Assembly (NCBI GenBank): GCA_028751875.1
Contig: CM054140.1
Span: forward strand, 28,198,730-28,262,729
Length of the DNA: 64,000 nt
Source: Rapana venosa
Lineage: Eukaryota > Mollusca > Gastropoda > Neogastropoda > Muricidae
Direction of reading: 5' to 3'
How positions within the stretch are numbered: the first letter of the stretch is position 1; every line of letters starts with the position of its first letter. Below the pieces are notes generated by a model that worked only from the letters and a program-made list of their open reading frames with translations, searched no databases and was not told the DNA's origin. Made by a program: the position numbers and the translations under genes. Below are positions 12,298 to 22,610 of this stretch, piece by piece.

Positions 12298-12925
12298 ACC
12301 CCCACACACGGTAGGCCCTAGCCCTAAGAGTGATCTACCTTGGTGTGCCACCTCGAGTTGCGTGCTGACTGCATCACCTCGTCGTCTAACTCTAGTCTAA
12401 GACGGAATTCCAACAAGTGCAACACTGTAAAAATGGTAAATTGCTGGATATTTTCAGTTATGGTGAATAATGAAATAAACATAACATCGGAAACGGGTTG
12501 GTTTTTTTCATCACAGATTCAGTGACTAAATCTGAGCAGTGATATTATGGTGTGGGCAAAGAGTTTGGGAAAGAAGTTCTCCGTGTTGTTTTTTTGTTTT
12601 AGTTGTAGTTGCTCTTTTTTTTTCTTTCGTTTAAAAAAAAAATTCAAATGTAAGTGAGACTGTCAGACTCCACTCAGTAGTCTATTGTGTCTGTGGTTGG
12701 CTTCCCATGGTCTTGGTAGAGTAGCTAGGTCGCATGGAACAGAGTCTGAGAATGGGCAGATCTTTGTTTACTAGGTCGGGTTAATACTTTCTACTAATGA
12801 AACAGCCCCCCCCCCCCCACCCACCCCCCCACCCACACACACTCACACATCCCACTCAGAACTACATACTATTGCTTCACACCTTTCACTCACATACACA
12901 TACACAGCACACACCCATGCACACC

Positions 12926-12956
<31 letters not shown>

Positions 12957-13024
12957 CAAATAGTTTTTTAAAAATTGCACAGAATATTTTAAACCAATTG
13001 TCTGGAGGGATATATTAAGATAGC

Positions 13025-13150
13025 CAGTCTATGCATCCACTTTGGCCCTGGCCAACTGCTGTGTCAGTTATTGATGTCAGGCTATGCCAAGGCCTACACT
13101 AAAATGTTATGTTGTGTTGAGATTGCCTTCAGCCCTGACAAGCTCTTAAC
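13025..13150 (+). repeat. Dispersed repeat, copy 1
   Basis: Shares GTCAGTTATTGATGT, GCCAAGGCCT, TGAGATTG and TGACAAG, in order, with 16640-16770. Family unknown. Confidence 0.6.
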
Positions 13151-13810
13151 ATAACAACCTGCACTCTCCTTTAAAGGGAAAAAAATCCTCTGAAGTCAGG
13201 TGTGGCTGCCTATATGGCAAGGTACTTGAAAAGTCATACACACAAACTTTTCATCTGGTGTACTTCCTATCTGAGTATCTCGCAGTGATTCCCAGGTGGG
13301 ATGAGTGAGTCAGAGTGCATATTCTGGGTGACCCCCAGGGTGTAAAGCTGGGGAATGCACAACAAAAAACATAGTGCACCCACTAAAAAAATGAAATACT
13401 GCTGTTACTTCTTGTTGGTCTTGCCACTAAACTGACTAAAAGACACTGTTTTTCATCCATGGAAGAGCTGAAAAACTTTCAGAAATAGAGTTTCCTATAA
13501 CTTGAAGCAGGTTAATCATAAAAGATCCCCACATGTTCCCGCTTAGGAAACCCTATTACTTTATTTGTTTCACTTTTTGATTCAAAGCTGGCAAAAAAAC
13601 AAAAAAAAAACCTCTGGAAAAATGTGTGAGCTGATGTGCTTACCCTTTTATATCATAGTCTTTATCAAATGTTTGTTTATCCATCATTGTACAGGAGATC
13701 TTTTAAATTCTTTGTTTGAATTTTGCTGTGAAAATTGTTTCAGAATGTAACAGAAGTTTATTTTGAATTTGATATATTTGGTAATGATGTTTTTGTGTGT
13801 GATAAAACAG

Positions 13811-13897
13811 CCAAAGTTTGCCCTGCAGTTGAAGGCCACCATGGAAAATGTCACCAATCTGAAAGCAGAGGGTGAGGACTTTGGATGGTTTGTGAAG
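13811..13897 (+). CDS. CZIB: CZIB exon 2
   Basis: Acceptor AAAACAG before 13811 and donor GTATGA after 13897. It encodes 29 residues in phase 0, from PKFALQLKAT through GEDFGWFVK, the conserved N-terminal strand region of the family. Confidence 0.93.
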
Positions 13898-15610
13898 GTA
13901 TGATTATGTCAGATATCAGTGCTTTTCTTTTGTCAGAACATACATAATCTGTGAAATATCTCTTTGAAATTATATTTAGCATCATGTAGAATTGCAATTC
14001 ACAGGTGTTTAAAAATGTGTACAATGTGATTTTTTTATTGATATCCGTAAATTTTGAGCTGATTGATAAAGTACATAACATTTTGATAAACAAAACTGTT
14101 TCACATGTTAATTATTGTTATTGTGATATTTACCCCAAAAAGTAAAAGAAAAAAGATCCACAAATTAACAATCTTTTATTATCAAAATTGTAGTTTGTAC
14201 TGATAAAAAGTCTGATATATATTTTACTGATTTAAAAACAACAACTTTAGAAACAAAACAAAACAGGGATTGAGGGAGGGGGTGCATTAAGAATGTAAAC
14301 TAAGCCCCAGTGCTGGTATCTTTTAGGATTCATTGGTTCTGACTGGCATTGTGGATTGGTGGTTTAGAGGTAACACACCTGTCTAAAAAAAATGAGAAGC
14401 CACAGATTTGAGCACTGTTTGAACCCAAACCTTCCTCCCCCATCCAGTAGACCTTAAGTAGTGGTCTGGGAGGTAGTATTTCAGATGAGACGATAAAACC
14501 AACGACCCATTTACATCACACATCTAGCTTACATAAAACTATTAAAAGAACCCATGGCAACAAGAGAGTTGTCCCTGACTAAATTATGTAGGAAAAAAGC
14601 CACTCTCATATTCAAAGGAAAACAAATACACACGCAGATAGGAAAACAGCAACAACAACAAAATAATGGCTGGTGCTGTTCTTGCAGTGATCAGTGCACT
14701 CCAAGGAAAGCTGAGAAATTTGGCATGGCGGAAAGTGTGTTCTACAATGCAAAACAGTATAATACTTCTTTGTCAAATGATACACAATAGATAGATACAT
14801 AGATGACTGCATGATAGAGTTGATAGCTTGGTGAGAATTTTTTTTTAAAGCCTACTAGATGTTTTCTTCAACCATTGATAGTCATCAGAGATTTTCTGTT
14901 ACATCTTTTTTGCTTCTATTTAAATATTGATACATAATCTACATTTCATCTTCAGCTCAAGTGCGAAAACTGTGGAGAGGAAACCCAGGACTTCATCTGC
15001 TGTTCATTAACTGTAAGTAAACACCTTGCAAAACTGACTGCATGGTGTGATCTTTATTTGGGTTAAAATTGGGAAAATATTGAAAGAGAGAGAGAGACAG
15101 AGTAGGTAGTAAAGTCATATGCAGACCTGGTTTTGCAGGACTTAAAGATGGAGTTGATAGGGTCTAGGGTCTCTAGAGACTTCGCAGTATCATGTTCCCC
15201 AATTATTTATCTTATTATTATCCATTTCTTCTAAGACCTTTTTTTTTTGGGAAGGGGGGGGGGGATTTTTTTTTCTTTTAACCTATTGTTACTAATAGTA
15301 TGAGCCTATTTTACTTACAACCCAAGTTGCATTCCTAATTTTTCTTACCCGTAACTCACTTTCTTACCCAAAGATAAATGTGTTGCCAGTTTTTCTAACC
15401 TACAGTGTGTTTCAAAATGTTCCAAGGAATCCAGCCCCTTGAAAGGAGGAAGAGGCCAAGCTAGTGTGGTGCTGAAATGTAAGCTGTGCAAAAGAGAAAA
15501 CTCCATAGGTAAGGGGTATGTGCAGGTTTTCATACACTGTCTTTATAAATCCTTCATTCTTTCAGTTTTATTGTCATCTGTTTGAATGTTCATGGGATGT
15601 TCTGTTTGGC

Positions 15611-15645
<35 letters not shown>

Positions 15646-15802
15646 CTATATATATATGCCAATGTTGAAAAAATCTCTTTTTATGATATATTATTCAAGC
15701 CTTGTTTAGCTGTCTTCGGTTATTGTGTCCTGTCGCTGAACTCTCTTTCTTATGTATATTTTTATATTTTTTATATATTATGTTTTCTTTTATATTTCTA
15801 TA

Positions 15803-15843
<41 letters not shown>

Positions 15844-18800
15844 TGTATGTTCTTTCGATCTGAAGGACCATAGAGCCGGAGCTTATCCAGGTTTCTTACT
15901 TAAGCGAAATGAATGTTTCCCACCTGTGACAGGTTCTGTCGCCAGATACTTTCCAGCGAGCTGGTACCACTTGTACACCTGGGTGGAGTAGGAAATAGGA
16001 GTAAGTGTCTTTCCCAAGGACACAACACCGAGCCGAGCGGGATCGAACCCGCGACCTCTGGATCACGAGTCGACCGCCTAAACCACTCGACCACGGTGCC
16101 TCCATATATATATATAGATAGATATATATATATATATATATGCCAATGTAGAAAAAATCTCATTTAAGGTTTTGATATATTATTCAAGCCTTGTTTAGCT
16201 GTCTTCGTGTATGTTGTGTCCTGTCACTGCTACTTCTTCACTGTTCCTTATTATGAAATGCAGACACACCCAGGCTGTTTGTCAGGCTTTGTTTTTCTTC
16301 CCTTCACTCCCTCAGGAGTTATTGGGATGCTACTATCCAGATTCTTTTATCTGTGACAGGTGTGTGCCAAAGCCTGCATCTCTGAAGATGGTTTCCTTGT
16401 CCGTTCTGATTTTTTTTCTGTCTCTGTTCAACATCTTTTCACAACATTTTCTTGCAGTTTTAACAAGGCCAATGGGTTATGTTTCATTGCTGAACCAAAA
16501 TGGTTTTCTTTTCTTTATCAGTGTCAGCAGACCTTCATGCTGTTGGATGGTTTGACAACCTTGTTCATTGGAGATGAGCTCAGTGTATCCAGTGCTTAGT
16601 ATCTTGTGATTACACTTCATACTTTATTTCATATCCATTGTCTTGGTTGGGACCCAAAGCTCTGTCAGTTATTGATGTAAGGAAAGTGCCAAGGCCTGCA
16701 TTAAACTGTGCTTTTTCTTTGAAATGTCATGCTGAGATTGTCTTCTGCATTGACAAGTCTTAGCATGCACATGCATGCATTCGTACACGCACACACACAC
16801 CACTTGTTATTCATCCAATCCTTGCTGTTTGTAGTGCATGCTAAAAAAAAAAAAAAGAGAGAATCTTCTTCAGTGTTTAAGTTTGCAAATCTTGTTTTGC
16901 AGACATCATCAAGGAATCGCTGGCATCCTATGACATTGAAGATGCAAGCAGTCAGAAGTTCAAGGACATCGTGAAGTTTGATTGTAGAGGAGTGTCTCCA
17001 GAGGAGTTTTCCCTACGGGTGAGTGTGGGCAGATTCTTCGCTTCCATTGAACACACCGACAACTGTTGTTGTCTGTCATGAGAAAAAAAGTGTTGTGTTG
17101 CGCTGCAGTTAAGCAGGCTGACCGCATCCAACTTAAGTGTGGACAGATTACAAGAAGAAGACAGAAGCTGGCACTTACTGTTGTGCCCATATTTATACAA
17201 TATATTGTCTTTTCCGTTTTTTTTTCTCGTGGGGGGGGGGGGGGGGGGGGGGACAAACAGAAACAAGAAAAAAGACTGACAGAAAGATTGGGGTAATATA
17301 GACAAAAGGAGAAGGAATGCACGAATGAATGAAATATATTTTAATGGTGGGGAAATGGAAGGTTACACAACAACTTGTATTGTCTAGTCTTCAGTAGTTT
17401 TCAGGATTTATTAATAAATGAAATAATTATTTCAAAACAAAACGAACTTGCAAGGCAAAAAGAACAAAAGTCATGTTTGTATTTTAACACTCCATCAGTA
17501 GGAAAGGGAGAGGAAAGAGAAAGAAAGAGACAGCGAGAGAAAAAAGTTTAACAGGGAATCAAGAATGTAAAACATGCAGAATAACTGGACTCAGAATTGG
17601 GGAGGGGGGGGGGTTGTGGGGGGGGTTTCATGTGAATGGGTCCTTCAACACTTCTACTGAATAATTCACATATCAGGTTTTTTTTATCCTGTGTTTTAGA
17701 ACTCTATGCACACTTGTCAGAAATGAATCATCATTTCATTAAATCCTAGCTGGAAAGCTTACATGAATAAAATCCATTTGTCAGCAAATGAAGGAACAAC
17801 TATGATTAATAACCTTGGGATTCTGAATGGTCTCAGAGTCAGCCAACAAAGCTTTACAGTTGAAGTGTAATTTGTATCCATGATTTAAGAGGTGAAAAAT
17901 TAGTACAATGCTCTTTATATAAAAAAACAAAAAAAACAACTGATGATGACAACTGACACAGAACTTTGTGAACTGCAGTGTGGTGTTATGAGTTGTGTAT
18001 CTGTATATTTCAGGATGGATGGACTGCAAAAGGGGTGGAATCCAATACACGCTTTGAGATTGATTTGACAGAAAGAGTGAGTATGTCTTTGATGAAAGTT
18101 TTTGATAAATTGTCTGGAATAGTCCAGGAAAAATCTCTGCCCGTTTCAGCATTGTGTAAGGATTGTTGAAAGGTCAGAACTCTGGGTTGTTTGCTTCATT
18201 GTAGGTGTGCAGACATTAACTACTGTCAAACAATCACTGCTGAGAGTTGCTTCATTGTAGGTGTGCAGACATTAACTACTTCTGCTGAGAGTTGCTTCAT
18301 TGTAGGTGTGCAGACATTAAGGTAACTACTGTCAAACAATCACTGCTGAGAGTTGCTTCATTGTAGGTGTACAGACATTAACTACTTCTGCTGAGAGTTG
18401 CTTCATTGTAGGTGTGCAGACATTAACTACTTCTGCTGAGAGTTGCTTCATTGTAGGTGTGCAGACATTAAGGTAACTACTTTCAAACAATCACTGCTGA
18501 GAGTTGCTTCATTGTAGGTGTGCAGACATTAACTACTTTCAAACAATCACTGCTGAGAGTTGCTTCATTGTAGGTGTACAGACATTAACTACTTCTGCTG
18601 AGAGTTGCTTCATTGTAGGTGTGCAGACATTAACTACTTCTGCTGAGAGTTGCTTCATTGTAGGTGTGCAGACATTAATGTAACTACTGTCAAACAATCA
18701 CTGCTGAGAGTTGCTTCATTGTAGGTGTGCAGACATTAAGGTAACTACTGTCAAACAATCACTGCTGAGAGTTGCTTCATTGTAGGTGTGCAGACATTAA

Positions 18801-19406
18801 TGTAACTACTGTCAAACAATCACTGCTGAGAGTTGCTTCATTGTAGGTGTGCAGACATTAAGGTAACTACTGTCAAACAATTACTATTCAGTTGTCAGAT
18901 GTCCTAAATGGAGGCTTTTACAACTGTGGACCCAGTTTTCTGTATATATATGAATTCCATATCAGATTAAGTTTCTGTATAACTGGACTGGTGGTCTAAA
19001 GTAAATTTCTGAAAAAACTATTCCTCTTTTTATTTCTCTCTCAGTGTTGCCCTGTCCTTAACTTTTTTTTAATAAAGAAATTTCTTCTTTTTTTTTTTTT
19101 TTTTACATGACTATGGTCCAGTAAGTACAACAGAAATGCTGGTGTATGTTTGGCTCTTGGTGTATTGTGATTTCTCTTCTTACTTCCTCTTCTGTTGTTA
19201 AGTTCAGATCTCATTGAAGGATAACAGTACTGTAGTAAGTAACAAACATGTTGTGTACAGTAATATGTCATTTTCATTATGTGCTCTTGTAAATGCAACA
19301 TTATTTTGTGTATGTGTTGCAGGAATGGTATGAGTATGATGAAAAGGCTGGTGAGCAAGTGTCCATTAGTGATTTGCAGTTCAACTTTGTGATTGTCAAA
19401 CACTGA
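13811..19406 (+). CDS. CZIB: CXXC motif-containing zinc binding protein (C1orf123/UPF0587 family), exons 2-6
   Basis: Five exons (13811-13897, 14956-15012, 15427-15508, 16903-17018, 18014-18076) plus a last exon 19323-19406 join in one frame with GT-AG borders and give 162 residues before adding an initiator Met. The product is a small all-beta zinc protein. CENC (Cys33, Cys36) and CKLC (Cys67, Cys70) form the zinc site and sit at the same numbers as in the human protein as I know it. LKGGRG, KCKLCKREN and the DYDEKA-like segment (here EYDEKAGE) are family hallmarks. Predicted length is 163 residues against about 160 in human. The function is poorly defined; it is reported as a cytosolic zinc-binding protein. 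CZIB and OMA1 are convergent. A first exon carrying only the ATG is proposed at 4705. Identification is firm; exon 1 is not. Confidence 0.95.
14344..14525 (+). mobile_element. SINE family D copy
   Basis: GATTGGTGGTTTAGAGGTAA (A-box-like) opens the element. The body has CAGTAGACC and TTTCAGATGAGACG, as in the minus-strand copy at 21405-21573. It lies in CZIB intron 2. Confidence 0.65.
14956..15012 (+). CDS. CZIB: CZIB exon 3 (first CXXC)
   Basis: Acceptor CATCTTCAG and donor GTAAGT. It has 19 codons in phase 0 and begins LKCENCGEE, which holds the first CXXC zinc pair. Confidence 0.93.
15427..15508 (+). CDS. CZIB: CZIB exon 4 (second CXXC)
   Basis: Begins ESSPLKGGRG and carries CKLC; the donor GTAAGG at 15509 is phase 1. 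The acceptor AG at 15425-15426 has a poor pyrimidine tract. A stronger tract precedes another AG at 15404-15405, 21 nt upstream and in frame, which would insert seven residues (CVSKCSK). The shorter form keeps the spacing between the two CXXC motifs seen in human, so I prefer it. Confidence 0.85.
15640..15740 (+). repeat. Direct duplication, left copy
   Basis: TATATATGCCAATGTTGAAA onward to TTGTTTAGCTGTCTTCG and TGTGTCCTGTC. The same segment recurs at 16135-16235 with small differences. Between them lie TA tracts and a SINE-B copy. Confidence 0.85.
15845..16103 (-). mobile_element. SINE family B, full-length copy
   Basis: On the minus strand it starts GGAGGCACCGTGGTCGAGTG (tRNA-like, A box in TGGTCGAGTGG). 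It has GCGGGTTCGATCCCGCTCG (B box), then CTTGGGAAAGACACTTAC and CACCCAGGTGTACAAGTGG. It ends near ATCGAAAGAACATAC, inside TA repeats. The sister copy is at 58763-59043. Confidence 0.9.
16135..16235 (+). repeat. Direct duplication, right copy
   Basis: Second copy of the 15640-15740 segment: TATATATGCCAATGTAGAAA through TTGTTTAGCTGTCTTCG to TGTGTCCTGTCACTGC. Both copies start in TA repeats. Confidence 0.85.
16640..16770 (+). repeat. Dispersed repeat, copy 2
   Basis: Diverged relative of 13025-13150 sharing GTCAGTTATTGATGT and GCCAAGGCCTGC. Located in CZIB intron 4. Confidence 0.6.
16903..17018 (+). CDS. CZIB: CZIB exon 5
   Basis: Acceptor TTGTTTTGCAG and donor GTGAGT. The first two bases complete the split Asp codon of exon 4. 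It encodes DIIKESLASYDIEDASS through the conserved FDCRGVSPEEF segment and ends in phase 0. Confidence 0.93.
17231..17252. repeat. 22-base poly-G tract
   Basis: Uninterrupted G in the CZIB intron between exons 5 and 6. Confidence 0.95.
18014..18076 (+). CDS. CZIB: CZIB exon 6
   Basis: Acceptor TATATTTCAG and donor GTGAGT. Twenty-one codons in phase 0, including the family segment WTAKGVESNTRF. Confidence 0.93.
18191..18885 (+). repeat. Minisatellite, 13 copies, in the last CZIB intron
   Basis: TTGCTTCATTGTAGGTGT occurs 13 times between 18191 and 18850. Two unit types alternate: a short one (about 44 bp, ending ACATTAACTACTTCTGCTG) and a long one (about 54-58 bp, with TGTCAAACAATCACTGCTG). 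Each unit carries a TTGTAG|GTGTGC junction and GTGCAG|ACATTA, with AAG|GTAACT in some, so acceptor- and donor-like sites recur in every unit. Confidence 0.95.
19323..19406 (+). CDS. CZIB: CZIB terminal exon
   Basis: Acceptor GTGTTGCAG. It encodes EWYEYDEKAGEQVSI and ends FVIVKH followed by TGA at 19404-19406. The YDEKA box is typical of the C-terminus of this family. A canonical AATAAA lies at 19516-19521. Confidence 0.93.
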   Translation, partial: EWYEYDEKAGEQVSISDLQFNFVIVKH

Positions 19407-19515
19407 CACACTCCATGCTTTTTCCTGAATGCCATGGACAGGCTACATAAATACAAAGAAGGGAAAGCTGATGATTTTCTCTAAAATAACAATAATAGTT
19501 CATTACTACAGACCA

Positions 19516-19521
19516 AATAAA
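19516..19521 (+). terminator. Candidate CZIB polyadenylation signal
   Basis: AATAAA 110 bases past the CZIB stop codon. A second AATAAA at 20397-20402 could serve a longer 3' UTR. The choice is not visible in the sequence. Confidence 0.5.
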
Positions 19522-20420
19522 AAATTTTAAAAAGAGAAAGCTGACGCATTAGACAGCTTTTCCCGTCTTACGTCCTCTTTATGATACCTTTGAATGTAGA
19601 TCTGTATGAAAGATTCAAGCTTACTTCTGAACAAATGAGGGTTTTATGAAATATGCACAACATTTTTTTAAGTGTATAATTTGGCTGGTAAAACATCTTA
19701 GTTAATTCAAATGTGGTTCTGATCATCCAGTATCTCCTAGTCTTTAATCTTTCTTTAGGATCTTCACTGATAACAGGGTGAATGGAAATGAAATACTGCT
19801 TAAGGGGATGGAGAGGGGATGTATGGTATGCATGCTTAGGGAGTTTTGCTGGACCCATGTTTTGTTGCTTGTTTTCTTTTCATATATATTCTCATGCCAT
19901 GATATTCCCCGAGTGATTTGGATTTGATGTATATATGGGTAATCCATATGCATTGCTGTTGCACTGACAGCCGTGTGTAGTGGAGATTCGGATGATGCGA
20001 GCATGTGATTGGAAAGTGGATATGTGCTGTGCCGTGTGCTTTTTATCATGAGGGTGGGTGATACTTGCGTATACAGGGGGGGAAAAGTGTTAACTCCTTG
20101 TTCTTAATTGTTTTGGACTTTCTCCAAAGTACAAGACAAATGTCTTAAAGCTATTTTTCAATGTTTGGTTGGTTTTGTTTCTTTGTGTGAGTGTGTGTTC
20201 TTTTTTTTTCTAGATTATTTTCCAATTTCTTTCAACAGCAGATCATAGTGTTGTTTCTCTTCCTGCCTCTGCCAAGTAACTGTTGCATAAAGCTGTGGAT
20301 GGTTTTTTGGGTTGTTTTTTTTATTATTATTATCATTTCTCATTGAAAACTATTTGAGATGTTAGGGGGGTGCCTATGTGTGTAGTATGTCCATTAATAA
20401 AAATGTATCACTAAATCAGA

Positions 20421-20717
20421 GGACAGGATGGGCTGGTGGTTAGAGCGTTGCACTCATGATCTGATGGCTTGGGATCGATCCCAGGTTTGAGCTACCACCG
20501 AGACACCTGTTCATGAGCATTTTTCCCCTGGACTTAACATCAGCGCTTCCTGCACTACCCTAAAGTCCTTCAGATTAGACTCTAAACTAACGCCCCATGT
20601 GTGAGCACACACAGAACATCTTGTGCACATGTTAAAACCTTTCCGCCTTTTGGAAGAGTAGGCCATTATGTGCAAGTGGGAATGGATGACAAAATTTTTA
20701 AAATGCTTGCATACTGG
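20421..20717 (+). mobile_element. SINE family A, near full-length copy
   Basis: Head GGATGGGCTGGTGGTTAGAG (A-box-like) and GGGATCGATCCCAG (B-box-like). Then GAGCATTTTTCCCCTGGA, CATCTTGTGCACATG and GGAAGAGTAGGCCATTATG. The 3' tail is missing or diverged. Confidence 0.85.
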
Positions 20718-21404
20718 CGCTATGTTTAGATATCATCCCAGAAGTCATAATATGGCTAGCTTAATGGTGTGCAAAAACGGTTGCATATGCAAACTGTTTT
20801 GTTGTTGTTTTTTTGGTTTTATTTTGTATTGTAGGGTTGTTTTTGGGGTTTGGTTGTTTTTTTTAACCAAACAAATTTCTGAAATTTATAACTGAGGTAA
20901 TTGTGGTGGAGGAAAACAAGGTGGGTGACCAATTACACCTCCTTTATTATGAAAACGATTTATAAAATTATATTTTAAAAAAAAATCAACCAAAGATGCT
21001 AGAAGATGTAATCTTTCAAAAGCAGTAATATATAATACTTTATGTATTCCTGCATCCATAAAGTATGTGTAATGTAATGTAGAAGGAAACTAATAGCACT
21101 TAATTTTGATTGTATTCCAAAGCTTGAAGACACAATAACATAGATGGACTTGCTGAAATAGCAATGTATAGTTTGTGTATTGTATTGTATTACATTGTAT
21201 ACCACTCTACATTAAGCAGATTTCTCTTCATAAAATGTGGGTTGCTTTCCCTGGGGAGAGTGCTTTGCTACAAAAGAAGCGCTACCCATTTTTTTCCCCT
21301 GTTCCTGCCTACATGTGTGTGTGTTTCCCAGTCAGAATAGCTTTTTTCTACAGAATTTTGCCAGGGACAACTCTTGTTGCCGAGCTCTTATATTTTTGCT
21401 GAAT

Positions 21405-21573
21405 GCGTTTTGTACACGGGACCTCAGTTCATTGTCTCATCTGAAAGACTAGCACCCCAGACCACCAATAAAGTCTAGAGAATGGGGTAAAAGTGTGGGC
21501 TCAAACAGGGATTGAACCAACACTTCTCGCTTTCTAGGCAGGTGCATTACCTGTAGATCACGGATTATTAGAC
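21405..21573 (-). mobile_element. SINE family D copy
   Basis: On the minus strand: GTGATCTACAGGTAATGCAC (A-box-like), GTTGGTTCAATCCCTGTT (B box), GGTGGTCTGGGGTGCTAGTC and TTTCAGATGAGACAATG. Confidence 0.75.
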
Positions 21574-22104
21574 ACACAGTTAATACGTGGTTACTGCGCT
21601 CTGAACCCATAAATAATAATAATGATGATGATAATATGAATGTGATGATGACAATGGTGATTGTGATAATGAAAGAGAGCACAGAAAGAGCTGGCAAAAT
21701 ACACGAGTAGTCAAGTTTCAGAAGTTCCTTTCCAGTCACATTTTACTCACCTGGAATCACAGTTTATGCATGATTCATCACCGCAAAATGCTTTTAAAGC
21801 ACATCTTCCTATAAATTCCTTCCAAAACACAGCATGAGCACTGAAGACTTCCACTTAAATCTTCAATGATTGGCAAAAGTGTTAAAAAACAGGAATTCTA
21901 CCAATCTTTTTTTATCAGGATGGCATTACCTTACATGCTATGATATGTATACTTTTGCATAATATTGATTTAGAATCTCAATCTGCTCTTCTGAAATCCA
22001 TGGCAGTTATCACAGATGATTTTATATTACAATAACATCATGGCCACAGAACCAAATTTGAAGACGAAAGGGTCCAGCATCTTTCTCTTTGATTTATGCA
22101 AACT

Positions 22105-22610
22105 CACTCACAAAAAGGCATTTATGACAATTCCTTTACACCATAAATCAACATAATATTCAGCCTTTTTTCTCCCCCATGGAATACAGTAATCTAGACT
22201 TGTGAAATTACAATAGTGAAGAAGTATAACAAATCTTCCATTTTTATTCAAGCAAACAACTAAAAAAAAGGCATTTATAATTACTCCTTTACACATCAAT
22301 CAATATTTACAATAAAATTCAGCCTCCTCCATCTGCAATATTATCAGGAACATAGTAATGTATGCTCATAAATTCATGGTAGTGAAGAAGTATAACAAAT
22401 GTTCCTTTTACATTCAAGCAAACAACTCACAAAAAGGCATTTATAATTATTCCTTTACACCATCAATTAATATATAAAATTTTCAAAAAATGCTCAAATT
22501 GTTGCTCATGAAGTATGTAACAAGGTAAGAGCATTCTTCAGCTTTTCCCCCCATGGAATTTACTAATGTGCACTCATGAAATTATAACGGTGAAGAAGTA
22601 TAACAAAAAT
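22105..22610. repeat. Tandem array of three diverged ~170-bp units
   Basis: CAAAAAGGCATTTATGACAA-like and GTGAAGAAGTATAACAAA segments recur at about 22113, 22268 and 22430, and at about 22216, 22384 and 22592. Units are diverged, with small indels. Confidence 0.8.

Larger units (their letters stand above)
4708..13810 (+). other. Proposed CZIB intron 1
   Basis: No exon recognised. It contains the polypurine tract, TTGA and AACC repeats (5180-5400), SINE-D (5430-5612), a cryptic satellite (5826-6380), a compound microsatellite (7819-7970), G runs (8388-8420, 9271-9293), SINE-A copies (9900-10108, 11933-12266) and long CA/CG and poly-C tracts (11282-12300). If exon 1 is wrong, most of this is intergenic. 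Confidence 0.45.

Noticed and set aside
18191..18885. CRISPR-like regular repeat array
   Set aside because: Units are directly tandem with no unique spacers, in a eukaryotic intron: a minisatellite.
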